Positions 24,076 to 32,381 of a stretch of 32,381 nucleotides of DNA are shown in pieces. A model generated the notes under the pieces. The model saw only the letters and a list, made by a program, of their open reading frames with translations. It did not search any database and had not been told where the DNA came from. Every line of letters starts with the position of its first letter. Within the stretch, counting starts at the first letter, position 1. Origin of the DNA: Devosia sp. (GTDB lineage: Bacteria; Pseudomonadota; Alphaproteobacteria; Rhizobiales; Devosiaceae); contig NZ_JAQGJV010000064.1 of the NCBI RefSeq assembly GCF_028290435.1, forward strand, positions 1-32,381. Reading direction: 5' to 3'. Made by a program: the position numbers and the translations under genes.

Positions 24076-24656
24076 CAACTGACCTGCCTCGAAAGACGCC
24101 GCACATTGCTCAACACATAGGCCTGGATCGCGATATGGATGAGCACCGCAACGGCGATCGCCGTCACCTGCTCCGCCATGGTCACCGCGCCGGTCGTCGC
24201 ATTCACCGCCCAGCTCCCCGCCACGCCCAACGGCAGGAACAGCACGATCGACGTCACCAGCCCCGGATTGTATCCCCGCGTCACCACGGCCTGCACCACA
24301 TGCACCAAGCTATTGGCTAGCATGGTATAAAGCGCGATCAGTCCCCAACCCATCCCCACGCTCGCCGCCAGAGCGAAGGCCAGCGCATTCACGCCCCACA
24401 CGCCCGGCACATTGATGACGAACACCGCCGCCACCGGCAAGACATCGTGCCCCTTGCCGAACATCTCATTGACCTTGGCCCGAAACCGATCCGCATCATG
24501 CTCTTCATACTGGTGCAGCATGTAGACGGGAATGGTCAGGAATACCGCGGTCAACGGCCAAGACCACCCAGTGGTCAGCACTGGCGTGAGGGCCAATAGC
24601 AGGACCCCGGCGAGCGAACCGCCATAGACCCAGTTGCGGATGAGACGACCTAGCAT
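24075..24656 (-). CDS. HXXEE domain integral membrane protein
   Basis: The 193-residue protein has about five to six hydrophobic segments and the motif HQYEEHDADRFRAKVN (HxxEE, near residue 48) after the second one. This is the hallmark of the HXXEE family, whose role is unknown. The conserved His and Glu residues at the membrane edge could bind a metal or act catalytically. The gene lies between pccB (10-base gap) and pccA (1-base overlap), so it is translated together with the carboxylase. The start at 24656 is preceded by GAGGGGG; an in-frame start at 24686 would overlap pccB. Confidence 0.85.
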   Translation of the reverse strand: MLGRLIRNWVYGGSLAGVLLLALTPVLTTGWSWPLTAVFLTIPVYMLHQYEEHDADRFRAKVNEMFGKGHDVLPVAAVFVINVPGVWGVNALAFALAASVGMGWGLIALYTMLANSLVHVVQAVVTRGYNPGLVTSIVLFLPLGVAGSWAVNATTGAVTMAEQVTAIAVAVLIHIAIQAYVLSNVRRLSRQVS

Positions 24657-24666
24657 CGACGCCCCC

Positions 24667-26199
24667 TCACAACGGAATATTCCCATGCTTCTTCTTCGGC
24701 ATGCTCTGCTGCTTGTTGCGAAGCGTCGAAAACGCCCGGATCACCCGCCGCCGTGTCCCATGGGGCATAATCACGTCGTCGATAAAACCCCGCTCCGCGG
24801 CGACGAACGGGTTGGCGAACCGTGCCTCATAGTCCGCCGTGCGCTGGGCAATTTTGTCCTTGTCCCCCAGCTCCGAGCGATACAAAATCTCCACCGCGCC
24901 CTTGGCCCCCATCACCGCAATCTCGGCTGACGGCCAGGCATAGTTCACGTCGGCGCGGATATGCTTGCTCGCCATCACATCATAGGCGCCGCCATAGGCC
25001 TTGCGGGTGATCACCGTCACCAGCGGCACCGTCGCCTCGGCATAGGCGAACAACAACTTCGCCCCGTGCTTGATGATCCCGCCATATTCCTGCGCCACGC
25101 CGGGCAAAAACCCCGGCACGTCCACCAGCGTCAGGATGGGGATTTCAAAGCTGTCGCAGAACCGGATAAACCGCGCGGCCTTCTTGGATGAGTTGATGTC
25201 GAGACACCCCGCCAGCACCAGCGGCTGGTTGGCCACCACGCCGGCACTCTCCCCATCCAGTCGGATAAAGCCGGTCAGGATATTGCCGGCATGGTCCTTC
25301 TGCAGTTCCAGAAAATCGCCCTCGTCGGCGATCTTGAGGATCACCTCGCGCATGTCATAGGGCTGGTTAGCGCTGTCCGGGATGATGGTATCGAGGCTGG
25401 CATCGCCCCGGTCCACTGCATCATGCGTCGCCACGCGCGGTGCCTTCTGCCCGGCTGCCAGCGGTAAAAACGAGAACAGCCGCCGCACTTCGAGCAGGGT
25501 CTCGATGTCGTTGTCGAACGCCGCGTCGGCCACCGAAGAAATCTTGGTGTGGGTCGAGGCCCCGCCCAGCTCCTCCGCCGTCACCACTTCATTGGTCACC
25601 GTCTTGACCACGTCGGGGCCGGTCACGAACATGTAGCTCGTGTCCTTGACCATGTAGATGAAGTCGGTCATCGCCGGCGAATAGACCGCGCCGCCCGCGC
25701 ATGGCCCCATGATCACCGAAATCTGCGGCACCGCCCCGCTGGCCTGCACATTGCGCAGGAACACATCGGCATAGCCCCCCAGCGACGCCACGCCCTCCTG
25801 GATGCGCGCACCGCCGCTATCGTTGAGACCGATCACCGGGGCGCCGTTTTGCATCGCCAGGTCCATGATCTTGCAGATTTTCTTGGCATGGGTCTCACTC
25901 AGCGAGCCGCCGAACACCGTAAAGTCCTGCGAAAACACATAGACCATGCGCCCGTCGATCGTGCCCCACCCGATCACCACGCCATCGCCCGGAATGATGG
26001 TGTCGCCCATGTCGAAATCCGTCGCCCGATGGGTGACGAACATGTCGTATTCTTCAAAACTGCCCGGATCGAGCAGCACCTCGAGCCGTTCACGCGCCGT
26101 CAGCTTGCCCTTGGCATGTTGCGTATCGATCCGCTTCTGCCCGCCCCCAAGCCGCGCCTGCGCCCGCTTGTCCTCAAGTTGTGCGATGATCTTTTGCAT
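24667..26199 (-). CDS. pccB: Propionyl-CoA carboxylase, carboxyltransferase (beta) subunit
   Basis: It transfers CO2 from carboxybiotin to propionyl-CoA to give (S)-methylmalonyl-CoA. The 510 residues have the two crotonase-like halves with oxyanion glycines: [20 protein letters not shown] (about 127-146), [17 protein letters not shown], and in the second half [36 protein letters not shown] and [18 protein letters not shown]. The Asp in that last region typical of propionyl-CoA specificity is not something I can assign with certainty. It is the first gene of the minus-strand propionate operon and diverges from rpe. Confidence 0.97.
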   Translation of the reverse strand: MQKIIAQLEDKRAQARLGGGQKRIDTQHAKGKLTARERLEVLLDPGSFEEYDMFVTHRATDFDMGDTIIPGDGVVIGWGTIDGRMVYVFSQDFTVFGGSLSETHAKKICKIMDLAMQNGAPVIGLNDSGGARIQEGVASLGGYADVFLRNVQASGAVPQISVIMGPCAGGAVYSPAMTDFIYMVKDTSYMFVTGPDVVKTVTNEVVTAEELGGASTHTKISSVADAAFDNDIETLLEVRRLFSFLPLAAGQKAPRVATHDAVDRGDASLDTIIPDSANQPYDMREVILKIADEGDFLELQKDHAGNILTGFIRLDGESAGVVANQPLVLAGCLDINSSKKAARFIRFCDSFEIPILTLVDVPGFLPGVAQEYGGIIKHGAKLLFAYAEATVPLVTVITRKAYGGAYDVMASKHIRADVNYAWPSAEIAVMGAKGAVEILYRSELGDKDKIAQRTADYEARFANPFVAAERGFIDDVIMPHGTRRRVIRAFSTLRNKQQSMPKKKHGNIPL

Positions 26200-26225
26200 A
26201 CTGCCTCGCTTCGATTGGCGGCGAG

Positions 26226-26253
26226 CCTATAGCGTCAACTGGCTTTGCCCAAG
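26226..26253 (-). promoter_or_regulatory. Possible promoter of the propionate operon
   Basis: Read on the minus strand, CTTGGG and TATAGG are 16 bases apart, ending 27 bases before the pccB ATG. A short inverted repeat (GGCTT-TGCCC-AAGCC, 26241-26255) overlaps the -35. Weak but well placed. Confidence 0.3.
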
Positions 26254-26354
26254 CCGGTTCGCGGCGTTCCAGTTGCGAATGCACAGACTTGGCGTTATGG
26301 CAGGGCGACGTAGGCCCGGTCCGCCCGGCGCCGCATTCCCACCAGCGAGGCCCG

Positions 26355-27035
26355 ATGACCCATCGACCGATCCGCATCGCCCCCTCGATTCTCTCCGCCG
26401 ATTTCTCCCGCCTGGGCGAGGAAGTCCGCGCGCTAGACGCGGCTGGCGCCGATTATTTTCACGTCGATATCATGGACGGCCACTTCGTCCCCAATATCAG
26501 CTTCGGCCCCATGGTCATGCAGTCGATCCGCAAGCTGACCACCAAGACGTTCGACGTTCACCTGATGATCGCCCCCGTCGATCCCTACATCGCCGCCTTC
26601 GCCAAGGCCGGCGCCGATAGCATCACGGTTCATGCCGAGGCAGGCCCGCATTTGCAGCGCTCCCTCCAGGCCATCAAAGCCGAGGGCAAGCGCGCTGGCG
26701 TCGCCATCAATCCGGCTACCCCCCTCTCCGCCGTCGAACACATCCTCGACGATATCGATTTGCTGCTGGTCATGAGCATCAATCCCGGCTTTGGCGGCCA
26801 AACCTTCATCCCCCATGCCATGGAAAAAATCCGCCAGGCCAAGGCGCTGCTCGGCAACCGCCCCATCGATCTGGAGGTTGATGGTGGCGTCACCGCCGAT
26901 AATGCCCGCGAACTGGCTCAGGCCGGCATCAACGTCTTCGTCGCCGGCACCGCCATTCTCGGCGGCAATGACATGACGACCTATGCGTCCCGCATTGCCG
27001 CCATCCGCAATGCCGCCTCGACCGTCACCGCCTGA
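26355..27035 (+). CDS. rpe: Ribulose-phosphate 3-epimerase
   Basis: It interconverts ribulose 5-phosphate and xylulose 5-phosphate. The 226-residue TIM barrel has IAPSILSADF, HVDIMDGHFVPN (metal His and catalytic Asp), FDVHLMI (metal His), LLVMSINPGFGGQ and LEVDGGV (second Asp), all family motifs. GCGAGG lies shortly before ATG 26355; an in-frame start at 26289 would add a tail not seen in Rpe. It is divergent from pccB and 30 bases ahead of purB. It uses the product of gnd elsewhere in this window. Confidence 0.96.
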   Translation: MTHRPIRIAPSILSADFSRLGEEVRALDAAGADYFHVDIMDGHFVPNISFGPMVMQSIRKLTTKTFDVHLMIAPVDPYIAAFAKAGADSITVHAEAGPHLQRSLQAIKAEGKRAGVAINPATPLSAVEHILDDIDLLLVMSINPGFGGQTFIPHAMEKIRQAKALLGNRPIDLEVDGGVTADNARELAQAGINVFVAGTAILGGNDMTTYASRIAAIRNAASTVTA

Positions 27036-27065
27036 CTCAAATTCTGAACCATAAGGCCTAAGCCC

Positions 27066-28399
<1,334 letters not shown>

Positions 28400-28400
<1 letters not shown>

Positions 28401-28813
28401 TGACCATTTTCTACGCGCAGGAAACCGGCCTTACCGCCGAAGAATACATCGAATGTGTCAGCCAGTCCGAGCTGGGCTCGATCCGCCCCATCGGCAATCC
28501 CGAGCGGGTGCAGGCCTATCTCGAAAACTCCAACCTGGTGATCACCGCCCGCAATAAGAACGGCACGCTGGTCGGCCTGTTCCGCGGCATGACCGACTGG
28601 CATTGGGTCTGCTACTGCGCCGATCTGGCCGTTGCCGAGACTCATCAGGGCCAGGGTATCGGCAAGGCGCTGATGGACAAGGCTACCGAAATCCTCGGGT
28701 CGGGCGTCACCGTCACGCTCCTGTCCGTGCCCGGCGCCGAGGCCTTCTACAAACATATCGGCCTGAGCCAGACCAGCGCCGCCTTCTATCGCGACAGGAC
28801 CAACCGCTCATGA
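28400..28813 (+). CDS. GNAT family N-acetyltransferase
   Basis: A 137-residue GNAT domain. It has VITARNKNGTLVGLFRG (strand), WVCYCADLAVAETHQGQGIGKALMDKA (the acetyl-CoA loop QGQGIG, given with its helix in two parts: strand then Q-G-Q-G-I-G), and SVPGAEAFYKHIGLSQT at the end. The substrate is unknown. It starts on the last base of the purB stop (TGATG); a GTG three bases earlier is also possible. Its own stop overlaps the next ATG, so purB, this gene and the hydrolase form a translationally coupled run. Confidence 0.9.
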
Positions 28814-29367
28814 AAATCTCCGAAGCCGATGTCCTGATCCTGCCCGGGCTGGGCAGTGCCGGCCCCAGCCATTGGCAAACTCGATGGGCCGAGCGCCTGC
28901 CCTATGCGGCCATCGTCGAACAGGCCGATTGGGACGAGCCCGAGCTCGACGACTGGGTGGATACCATCGAGCAGGCGATCATCATGGCCACGCGCCCGGT
29001 GGTGCTGGTCGCCCATTCTCTGGCCTGCATCGCCGTCGCCCACACCGCATCGCGCCTCGCCGATACCAAGGTGCGCGGTGCCTTCCTCGTCGCTCCGCCC
29101 GATGTGGAACTGCATCCCGACGTGCCCGAGGCGACCTGGCCCTTCCGCCCCATTCCGCGCGATCCGCTGCCCTTTCCCTCGATGCTGGTCGCCTCCTCCA
29201 ACGACCCGTTTTGCACCATCGACCGGGCCGTCGAGTTCGCCACCTGCTGGGGCAGCGATTTTCACCAGGCCGGGGAAGCCGGCCACATCAACCTCGCCTC
29301 CGGCCACGGCCCCTGGCCCGAAGGCCTGCTGATGTTCACCCGGCTGATGCAGCGCCTTAAGGCCTGA
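28810..29367 (+). CDS. RBBP9/YdeN family serine hydrolase
   Basis: A 185-residue alpha/beta hydrolase of the RBBP9 type. The opening LILPGLGSAGPSHWQTRWAE (9-28) is the family hallmark (oxyanion region and 'HWQ..W'). The nucleophile is S70 in VAHSLACIAVAH, the acid is probably D132 in ASSNDPFC, and the His is H159 in GEAGHINLASGHG or the nearby one. The family includes small esterases whose natural substrates are poorly known. The start overlaps the GNAT stop (ATGA), which suggests that acetyl or acyl transfer and removal may be linked; that is only inference. Confidence 0.93.
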   Translation: MKISEADVLILPGLGSAGPSHWQTRWAERLPYAAIVEQADWDEPELDDWVDTIEQAIIMATRPVVLVAHSLACIAVAHTASRLADTKVRGAFLVAPPDVELHPDVPEATWPFRPIPRDPLPFPSMLVASSNDPFCTIDRAVEFATCWGSDFHQAGEAGHINLASGHGPWPEGLLMFTRLMQRLKA

Positions 29368-29502
29368 TGCCACAACCTTGCCGTAAATCCGCCAAGCTCC
29401 TTCAATGATGGCGAAATTCATCATTACGAAAATTAATAATCCCTAATTTGAGAAACTTCCGCGGCAGTTCTAATCCTCACATCGCCGGTTTGAACCGCGC
29501 CG

Positions 29503-29520
29503 GCCGATCCCCTGATCGGC
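29503..29520. promoter_or_regulatory. Short hairpin in the leader of the DUF1344 gene
   Basis: A 7-bp perfect stem (GCCGATC with GATCGGC) with a 4-base loop lies about 75-90 bases before the start codon. It may be a leader structure or the terminator of the upstream hydrolase. No T-run is present. Confidence 0.3.
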
Positions 29521-29592
29521 GACACGACGCGATCCGAAAACTGGCTACTGTTCCCGGCGCAAAGCGTCTGGACTTTTCGATGGATGCCTAAA

Positions 29593-29856
29593 ATGCGCAA
29601 GTTCCTCGTTCCCGCTGCTATCGCAATCGTTCTCGGTACTTCCGGCCTGGCCATGGCCGCCACTGCAGCACCGCAGTCGATCACCAGCACCGTCAAGACG
29701 TTCGACGCCAAGACGCACACGCTGACCCTGGCCAACAACATCGCCTATCTGGTGCCGGCCACTTTTATGACCCCCCTCAAGGCGGGCCAGAAGGTCACCG
29801 TGAAATGGGAAATGAACGGGAAGGCCTATAAGGCCGATAGCGTCGTCATCAACTAA
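29593..29856 (+). CDS. DUF1344 family exported protein
   Basis: A small secreted protein of 87 residues. It has a signal peptide (MRKFLVPAAIAIVLGTSGLA, likely cut after AMA near residue 22). The short beta domain is SITSTVKTFDAKTHTLTL, then YLVPATFMTPLKAGQKVTVKW and KADSVVIN. This 'T-V-K..D...H.LTL....Y.LP......LKAGQKV.V' pattern is DUF1344, found mainly in Hyphomicrobiales. The protein is probably periplasmic with an OB-like fold; its role is unknown. An in-frame ATG at 29584 would add three residues. A terminator follows. Confidence 0.88.
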   Translation: MRKFLVPAAIAIVLGTSGLAMAATAAPQSITSTVKTFDAKTHTLTLANNIAYLVPATFMTPLKAGQKVTVKWEMNGKAYKADSVVIN

Positions 29857-29882
29857 TTGCCAACAAGCCTTCCAATTGAAAA

Positions 29883-29908
29883 GGGAGCCCGTCTCGCGAC
29901 GGGCTCCC
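29883..29908. terminator. Terminator shared by DUF1344 and zeta-subunit genes
   Basis: An 11-bp perfect stem (GGGAGCCCGTC with GACGGGCTCCC) closes a 4-base loop between convergent genes. The T-run is clear on the minus strand (complement of 29878-29882) and weak on the plus strand. Confidence 0.8.
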
Positions 29909-29936
29909 TGATTGCATTCAGCGATAACGCGAAGAC

Positions 29937-30260
29937 TTAGCCTTCGGCACGAACCTGCTCATTGGCGACGGCGGTCAGCTGCACCATCTTCTGACGAATC
30001 ACATCGTCGCCCAGCGTCACGTTCTTGGCCTTGAGGTCCGCCGCAACCTTGCGGAACACGTCCTCGTCGCCGGCTTCCTCGAAATCGGCAGCCACCACTT
30101 CGGCCGCATAGCTCTTGGCCTCGTCGCCGGTCAGCCCGAGCAGTTCCGCAGCCCAGATCCCCAGCAGCTTGTTGCGGCGGGCTTCGGCCTTGAAGCGTGT
30201 CTCGGCGTCAAATGCGAACTTGGCTTCCTGGCCCTTCTTGCGATCGTCGAATCCGCTCAT
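29937..30260 (-). CDS. DUF1476 protein, F1-ATPase zeta-subunit type inhibitor
   Basis: The 107 residues match the alphaproteobacterial zeta subunit, first defined in Paracoccus denitrificans, which inserts its N-terminal helix into the F1-ATPase to block wasteful ATP hydrolysis. The inhibitory N-terminus MSGFDDRKKGQEAKFAFDAE is followed by the four-helix bundle: FKAEARRNKLLGIWAAELLG, GDEAKSYAAEVVAADFEEAG, then VFRKVAADL and DDVIRQKMVQL. The strength of inhibition varies between species and cannot be read from sequence. It is the only ATP-synthase-related gene in the window. GAGGGG precedes the ATG. Confidence 0.93.
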   Translation of the reverse strand: MSGFDDRKKGQEAKFAFDAETRFKAEARRNKLLGIWAAELLGLTGDEAKSYAAEVVAADFEEAGDEDVFRKVAADLKAKNVTLGDDVIRQKMVQLTAVANEQVRAEG

Positions 30261-30317
30261 CTCTTATGCCCCTCGGCTCTGGGTTGACGCGTTCTGGCGT
30301 GTTCGCTTTGCACATAA

Positions 30318-30343
30318 GGCGTTGCGAGGCTCAAATCAACGCC
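30318..30343 (+). promoter_or_regulatory. Hairpin in the purC upstream region
   Basis: A 7-bp perfect stem (GGCGTTG with CAACGCC) encloses 12 bases in the 250-bp space before purC. It may be a regulatory or leader structure; no known purine motif is recognised. Confidence 0.25.
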
Positions 30344-30510
30344 CGCTCACGGTGTGCGACTTTATGGTGCCGATATGCGATAAGGTTACGTCGCGCAGGC
30401 CTGCCATGGCGCGAGTCGAAGGGAAAGGGCTTGCATTTTCGTGCCGATCTGGCGCATGAAGCGGCCAAATTTCTCACCCCCAATTCTCCTTCATTGATAC
30501 GGACAGACAG

Positions 30511-31275
30511 ATGAACCGTCGACGCAGAATCTATGAAGGCAAGGCCAAGATCCTGTTCGAGGGTCCTGAGCCCGGCACTTTGGTTCAGTATTTCAAGGAC
30601 GACACCACCGCCGGCGACGGCGCACGCCACGAAGTTCTCGATGGCAAGGGCGTCCTCAACAACCGCATTTCCGAATTCATCTTCACCAAGCTGAATGGCC
30701 TGGGTATCCCGACTCACTTCCTCAAGCGCATCAACATGCGCGAGCAGCTGATCAAGGAAGTCGAGATCATCCCGCTCGAGATCATCGTGCGCAACATCGC
30801 CGCCGGCTCGCTGGTCAAGCGCCTCGGCCTCGAGGAAGGCACCCAGCTCCCCCGCTCGATCATCGAGTTCTGCTACAAGGATGATGCCCTGCACGATCCG
30901 ATGGTGAGCGAAGAGCACATCACCGCGTTCGGCTGGGCCACCCCCGCCGAGCTCGACGACATCATGAGCCTCGCCATCCGGGTCAACGATTTCCTCTCGG
31001 GCCTGTTCATGGGCGTCGGCATCCAGCTCGTCGATTTCAAGATCGAATGCGGTCGCCTCTACGAAGGCGACATGATGCGCATCGTCCTGGCCGACGAAAT
31101 CTCCCCCGATTCGTGCCGCCTGTGGGACATCAAGACCCGCAACAAGATGGACAAGGACCGCTTCCGCCAGAATCTCGGCGGCGTCGTCGAAAGCTATCGC
31201 GAAGTCGCCCAGCGCCTCGGCATCCTGGTCGAAACCGACAATGCGCTGACCACCGGTCCGCGCCTCGTTCAGTAA
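30511..31275 (+). CDS. purC: SAICAR synthetase
   Basis: Phosphoribosylaminoimidazole-succinocarboxamide synthase joins aspartate to CAIR using ATP in purine synthesis. The 254 residues have [11 protein letters not shown] (8-18), the substrate loop [48 protein letters not shown] and [13 protein letters not shown], a full set of PurC motifs. It is followed 21 bases later by purS. Its product is the substrate of PurB, also in this window. Confidence 0.97.
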   Translation: MNRRRRIYEGKAKILFEGPEPGTLVQYFKDDTTAGDGARHEVLDGKGVLNNRISEFIFTKLNGLGIPTHFLKRINMREQLIKEVEIIPLEIIVRNIAAGSLVKRLGLEEGTQLPRSIIEFCYKDDALHDPMVSEEHITAFGWATPAELDDIMSLAIRVNDFLSGLFMGVGIQLVDFKIECGRLYEGDMMRIVLADEISPDSCRLWDIKTRNKMDKDRFRQNLGGVVESYREVAQRLGILVETDNALTTGPRLVQ

Positions 31276-31296
31276 CTCTTTCTTCAGGATATTCGT

Positions 31297-31539
31297 ATGA
31301 AGGCGCGCGTCACCGTCACCCTGAAGTCAGGCGTTCTCGACCCTCAGGGGCAGGCGATCGAAGGCTCGCTAAAGAGTTTGGGCTTCGCCGGCGTCGGCGC
31401 AGTCCGGCAGGGCAAGGTGTTTGACCTTGCCCTGGAAGGCACCGACGAGGCTGTTGCGCGCTCGCAACTCACCGCCATGTGCGATCGGCTGCTTGCCAAT
31501 ACCGTGATCGAAAACTACGCGATCGAAATATCTCATTAA
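31297..31539 (+). CDS. purS: FGAM synthase small subunit PurS
   Basis: A small subunit that bridges PurQ (glutaminase) and PurL in the three-part FGAM synthase. The 80 residues show MKARVTVTLKSGVLDPQGQA, ESL-type EGSLKSLGF, GAVRQGKVFDLAL and CDRLLANTVIENYAIE, the full ferredoxin-like domain. In most alphaproteobacteria purQ and purL follow at once. Here the next genes are a tiny hydrophobic ORF and an acyltransferase. Confidence 0.96.
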   Translation: MKARVTVTLKSGVLDPQGQAIEGSLKSLGFAGVGAVRQGKVFDLALEGTDEAVARSQLTAMCDRLLANTVIENYAIEISH

Positions 31540-31594
31540 TATCTAATTGCCATAACTCTAGACGTGCCCACGTCCGGCGCAGGACCACTCTGCC

Positions 31595-31678
31595 ATGCTC
31601 AGAACCATCTCCCTCTCGGTTGTTTTCTTCGCCACCATGGGCCTGCTCTTCGCAGCCTACGCGTCGGTTCCGCTGTAG
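31595..31678 (+). CDS. Putative 27-residue hydrophobic mini-protein
   Basis: ATG 31595 to TAG 31678 encodes MLRTISLSVVFFATMGLLFA and a seven-residue tail. This is a single membrane-spanning segment with one basic residue at the N-terminus. AGGAC lies about 11 bases upstream and a small hairpin (31561-31574) precedes it. It occupies the place where purQ is expected. A short exported or membrane peptide is possible; it may also be chance. Confidence 0.35.
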   Translation: MLRTISLSVVFFATMGLLFAAYASVPL

Positions 31679-31800
31679 CTCTAGGGATCGCATTAGCCAA
31701 ACGCTTACCAGTTGAGCAGTTTGCGCGGCCACATACTCACCTGTTTACCGACTTGATCCCAGCGGCAGGCTAGACTTCCTCCCATATCCGGAGGAGCGTC

Positions 31801-32381
31801 ATGTCGGAACCTGTAAATCGCCTGCAATGGGTGGATATGGCCAAGGGCCTGTCGATCCTGCTCGTGGTCATGATGTATTCGGCCTTCAGCACTGGCGAGG
31901 ATACCGGCGGCACCGGCGTGCTGCATTGGGTCATCGGCTTCGCCACCCCCTTCCGCATGCCCGAATTCTTCATGATTTCCGGGCTGTTCCTGTCCCAGGT
32001 CATCGCCCGCGATTGGAAGCGTTATGCCGACCGGCGCGTCGTGCATTACTTCTATTTCTACGCGCTCTGGGCGCTCATCCACATCATCTTCAAGGAAGCC
32101 CTGATCGCCCGCGATCCGGCCACCGCCCTCAGCTATATCGCCTGGGGCATTGTGGAGCCCTATGGCGTCCTTTGGTTTATTTACATGCTCGCCGTGTTCA
32201 GCGCCGCCACCAAGCTGCTGCATGATCTGCGCGCGCCCCATTGGGCCGTGCTCGCCGTCGGCGCCATCCTGCAAATGTCCGCGGTCCATACCGGCAGCTA
32301 CGTCGTCGATCAGTTCGCCGCCTATTTCGTCTACTTCTATGCCGGCTATGCCTTCGCGCCGCAGATTTTCAAAATCGCCGA
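31801..32381 (+). CDS. Acyltransferase family 3 membrane protein, 3' end cut by window
   Basis: The frame stays open to the window edge, giving 193 residues. It has the family 3 start LQWVDMAKGLSILLVVMMYS (TM1 with basic N-flank), then FRMPEFFMISGLFLSQVIA (the conserved 'P.F.ISG.F' segment) and at least three more hydrophobic segments (VVHYFYFYALWALIHIIF, YGVLWFIYMLAVFSAA, VLAVGAILQMSA). Such enzymes transfer acyl groups to cell-surface sugars or lipids. The usual catalytic His after TM1 (VV.GH) is replaced by a Tyr/Ser region here (MMYSAFS). GGAGGAG ends five bases before the ATG. Confidence 0.85.
   Translation, partial: MSEPVNRLQWVDMAKGLSILLVVMMYSAFSTGEDTGGTGVLHWVIGFATPFRMPEFFMISGLFLSQVIARDWKRYADRRVVHYFYFYALWALIHIIFKEALIARDPATALSYIAWGIVEPYGVLWFIYMLAVFSAATKLLHDLRAPHWAVLAVGAILQMSAVHTGSYVVDQFAAYFVYFYAGYAFAPQIFKIA

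Noticed and set aside
22120..24120. Plus-strand open frame of 666 codons opposite pccA
   Set aside because: Shadow frame caused by high GC; composition is Arg/His/Pro-rich and no family motif is seen, while pccA is unmistakable.
29433..29741. Minus-strand open frame overlapping the DUF1344 gene
   Set aside because: DUF1344 on the plus strand has a signal peptide and family motif; the antisense frame has neither.

Overview
The window reads as chromosomal DNA of a GC-rich alphaproteobacterium of the order Hyphomicrobiales, probably Devosia or a close relative. This is inferred from gene content and style: a zeta-type F1-ATPase inhibitor (DUF1476), a DUF1344 secreted protein, a single-chain methylmalonyl-CoA mutase beside propionyl-CoA carboxylase, Rhizobiales-type extragenic palindromes, and dense, often overlapping genes. 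No 16S rRNA or other species marker is present, so the genus is a guess.

Layout. 1-355 is the end of a GNAT acetyltransferase. 605-3547 is a gluconate / pentose-phosphate block: gnd on the minus strand, divergent from a gluconate 5-dehydrogenase-like SDR and gluconokinase. 3642-6098 holds a small orphan protein, a coupled CHAD + CYTH pair and an outer-membrane beta-barrel protein. 6401-9850 holds Ogt (alkylation repair), a DUF763 protein, a TetR regulator divergent from a DHFR-like reductase with a palindromic operator between them, and a CsbD-like stress protein. 9997-11810 holds rluA, an ASCH-like protein, a RidA protein and a small membrane protein. A tRNA-Leu(UAA) gene sits at 11968-12053.

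Directly after the tRNA the DNA changes character. From about 12240 to 14936 the GC content falls. The segment carries a large stem-loop and then a compact same-strand set: a 77-residue orphan, a two-TM membrane protein with a helical cytoplasmic tail, an ImmA/IrrE zinc protease and a Beta-family protein. This is the accessory region and the best candidate for an undescribed (possibly defence) system.

Core genes resume at 15075: gpt, a CinA N-domain protein, methionine aminopeptidase overlapping radC, and ccdA. 19067-26199 is one minus-strand propionate operon: pccB, an HXXEE membrane protein, pccA, a DUF559 nuclease-like gene, methylmalonyl-CoA mutase and methylmalonyl-CoA epimerase. Together the carboxylase, epimerase and mutase convert propionyl-CoA to succinyl-CoA. 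Two proteins of unknown role are embedded in that operon, one beside a REP-like inverted pair. 26355-29367 is rpe, purB and a coupled GNAT + serine hydrolase pair. 29593-32381 holds DUF1344, the zeta subunit, purC-purS (not followed by purQ), a 27-residue hydrophobic mini-ORF and the start of an acyltransferase.

All calls come from reading the sequence and remembered family motifs. No database search was run.
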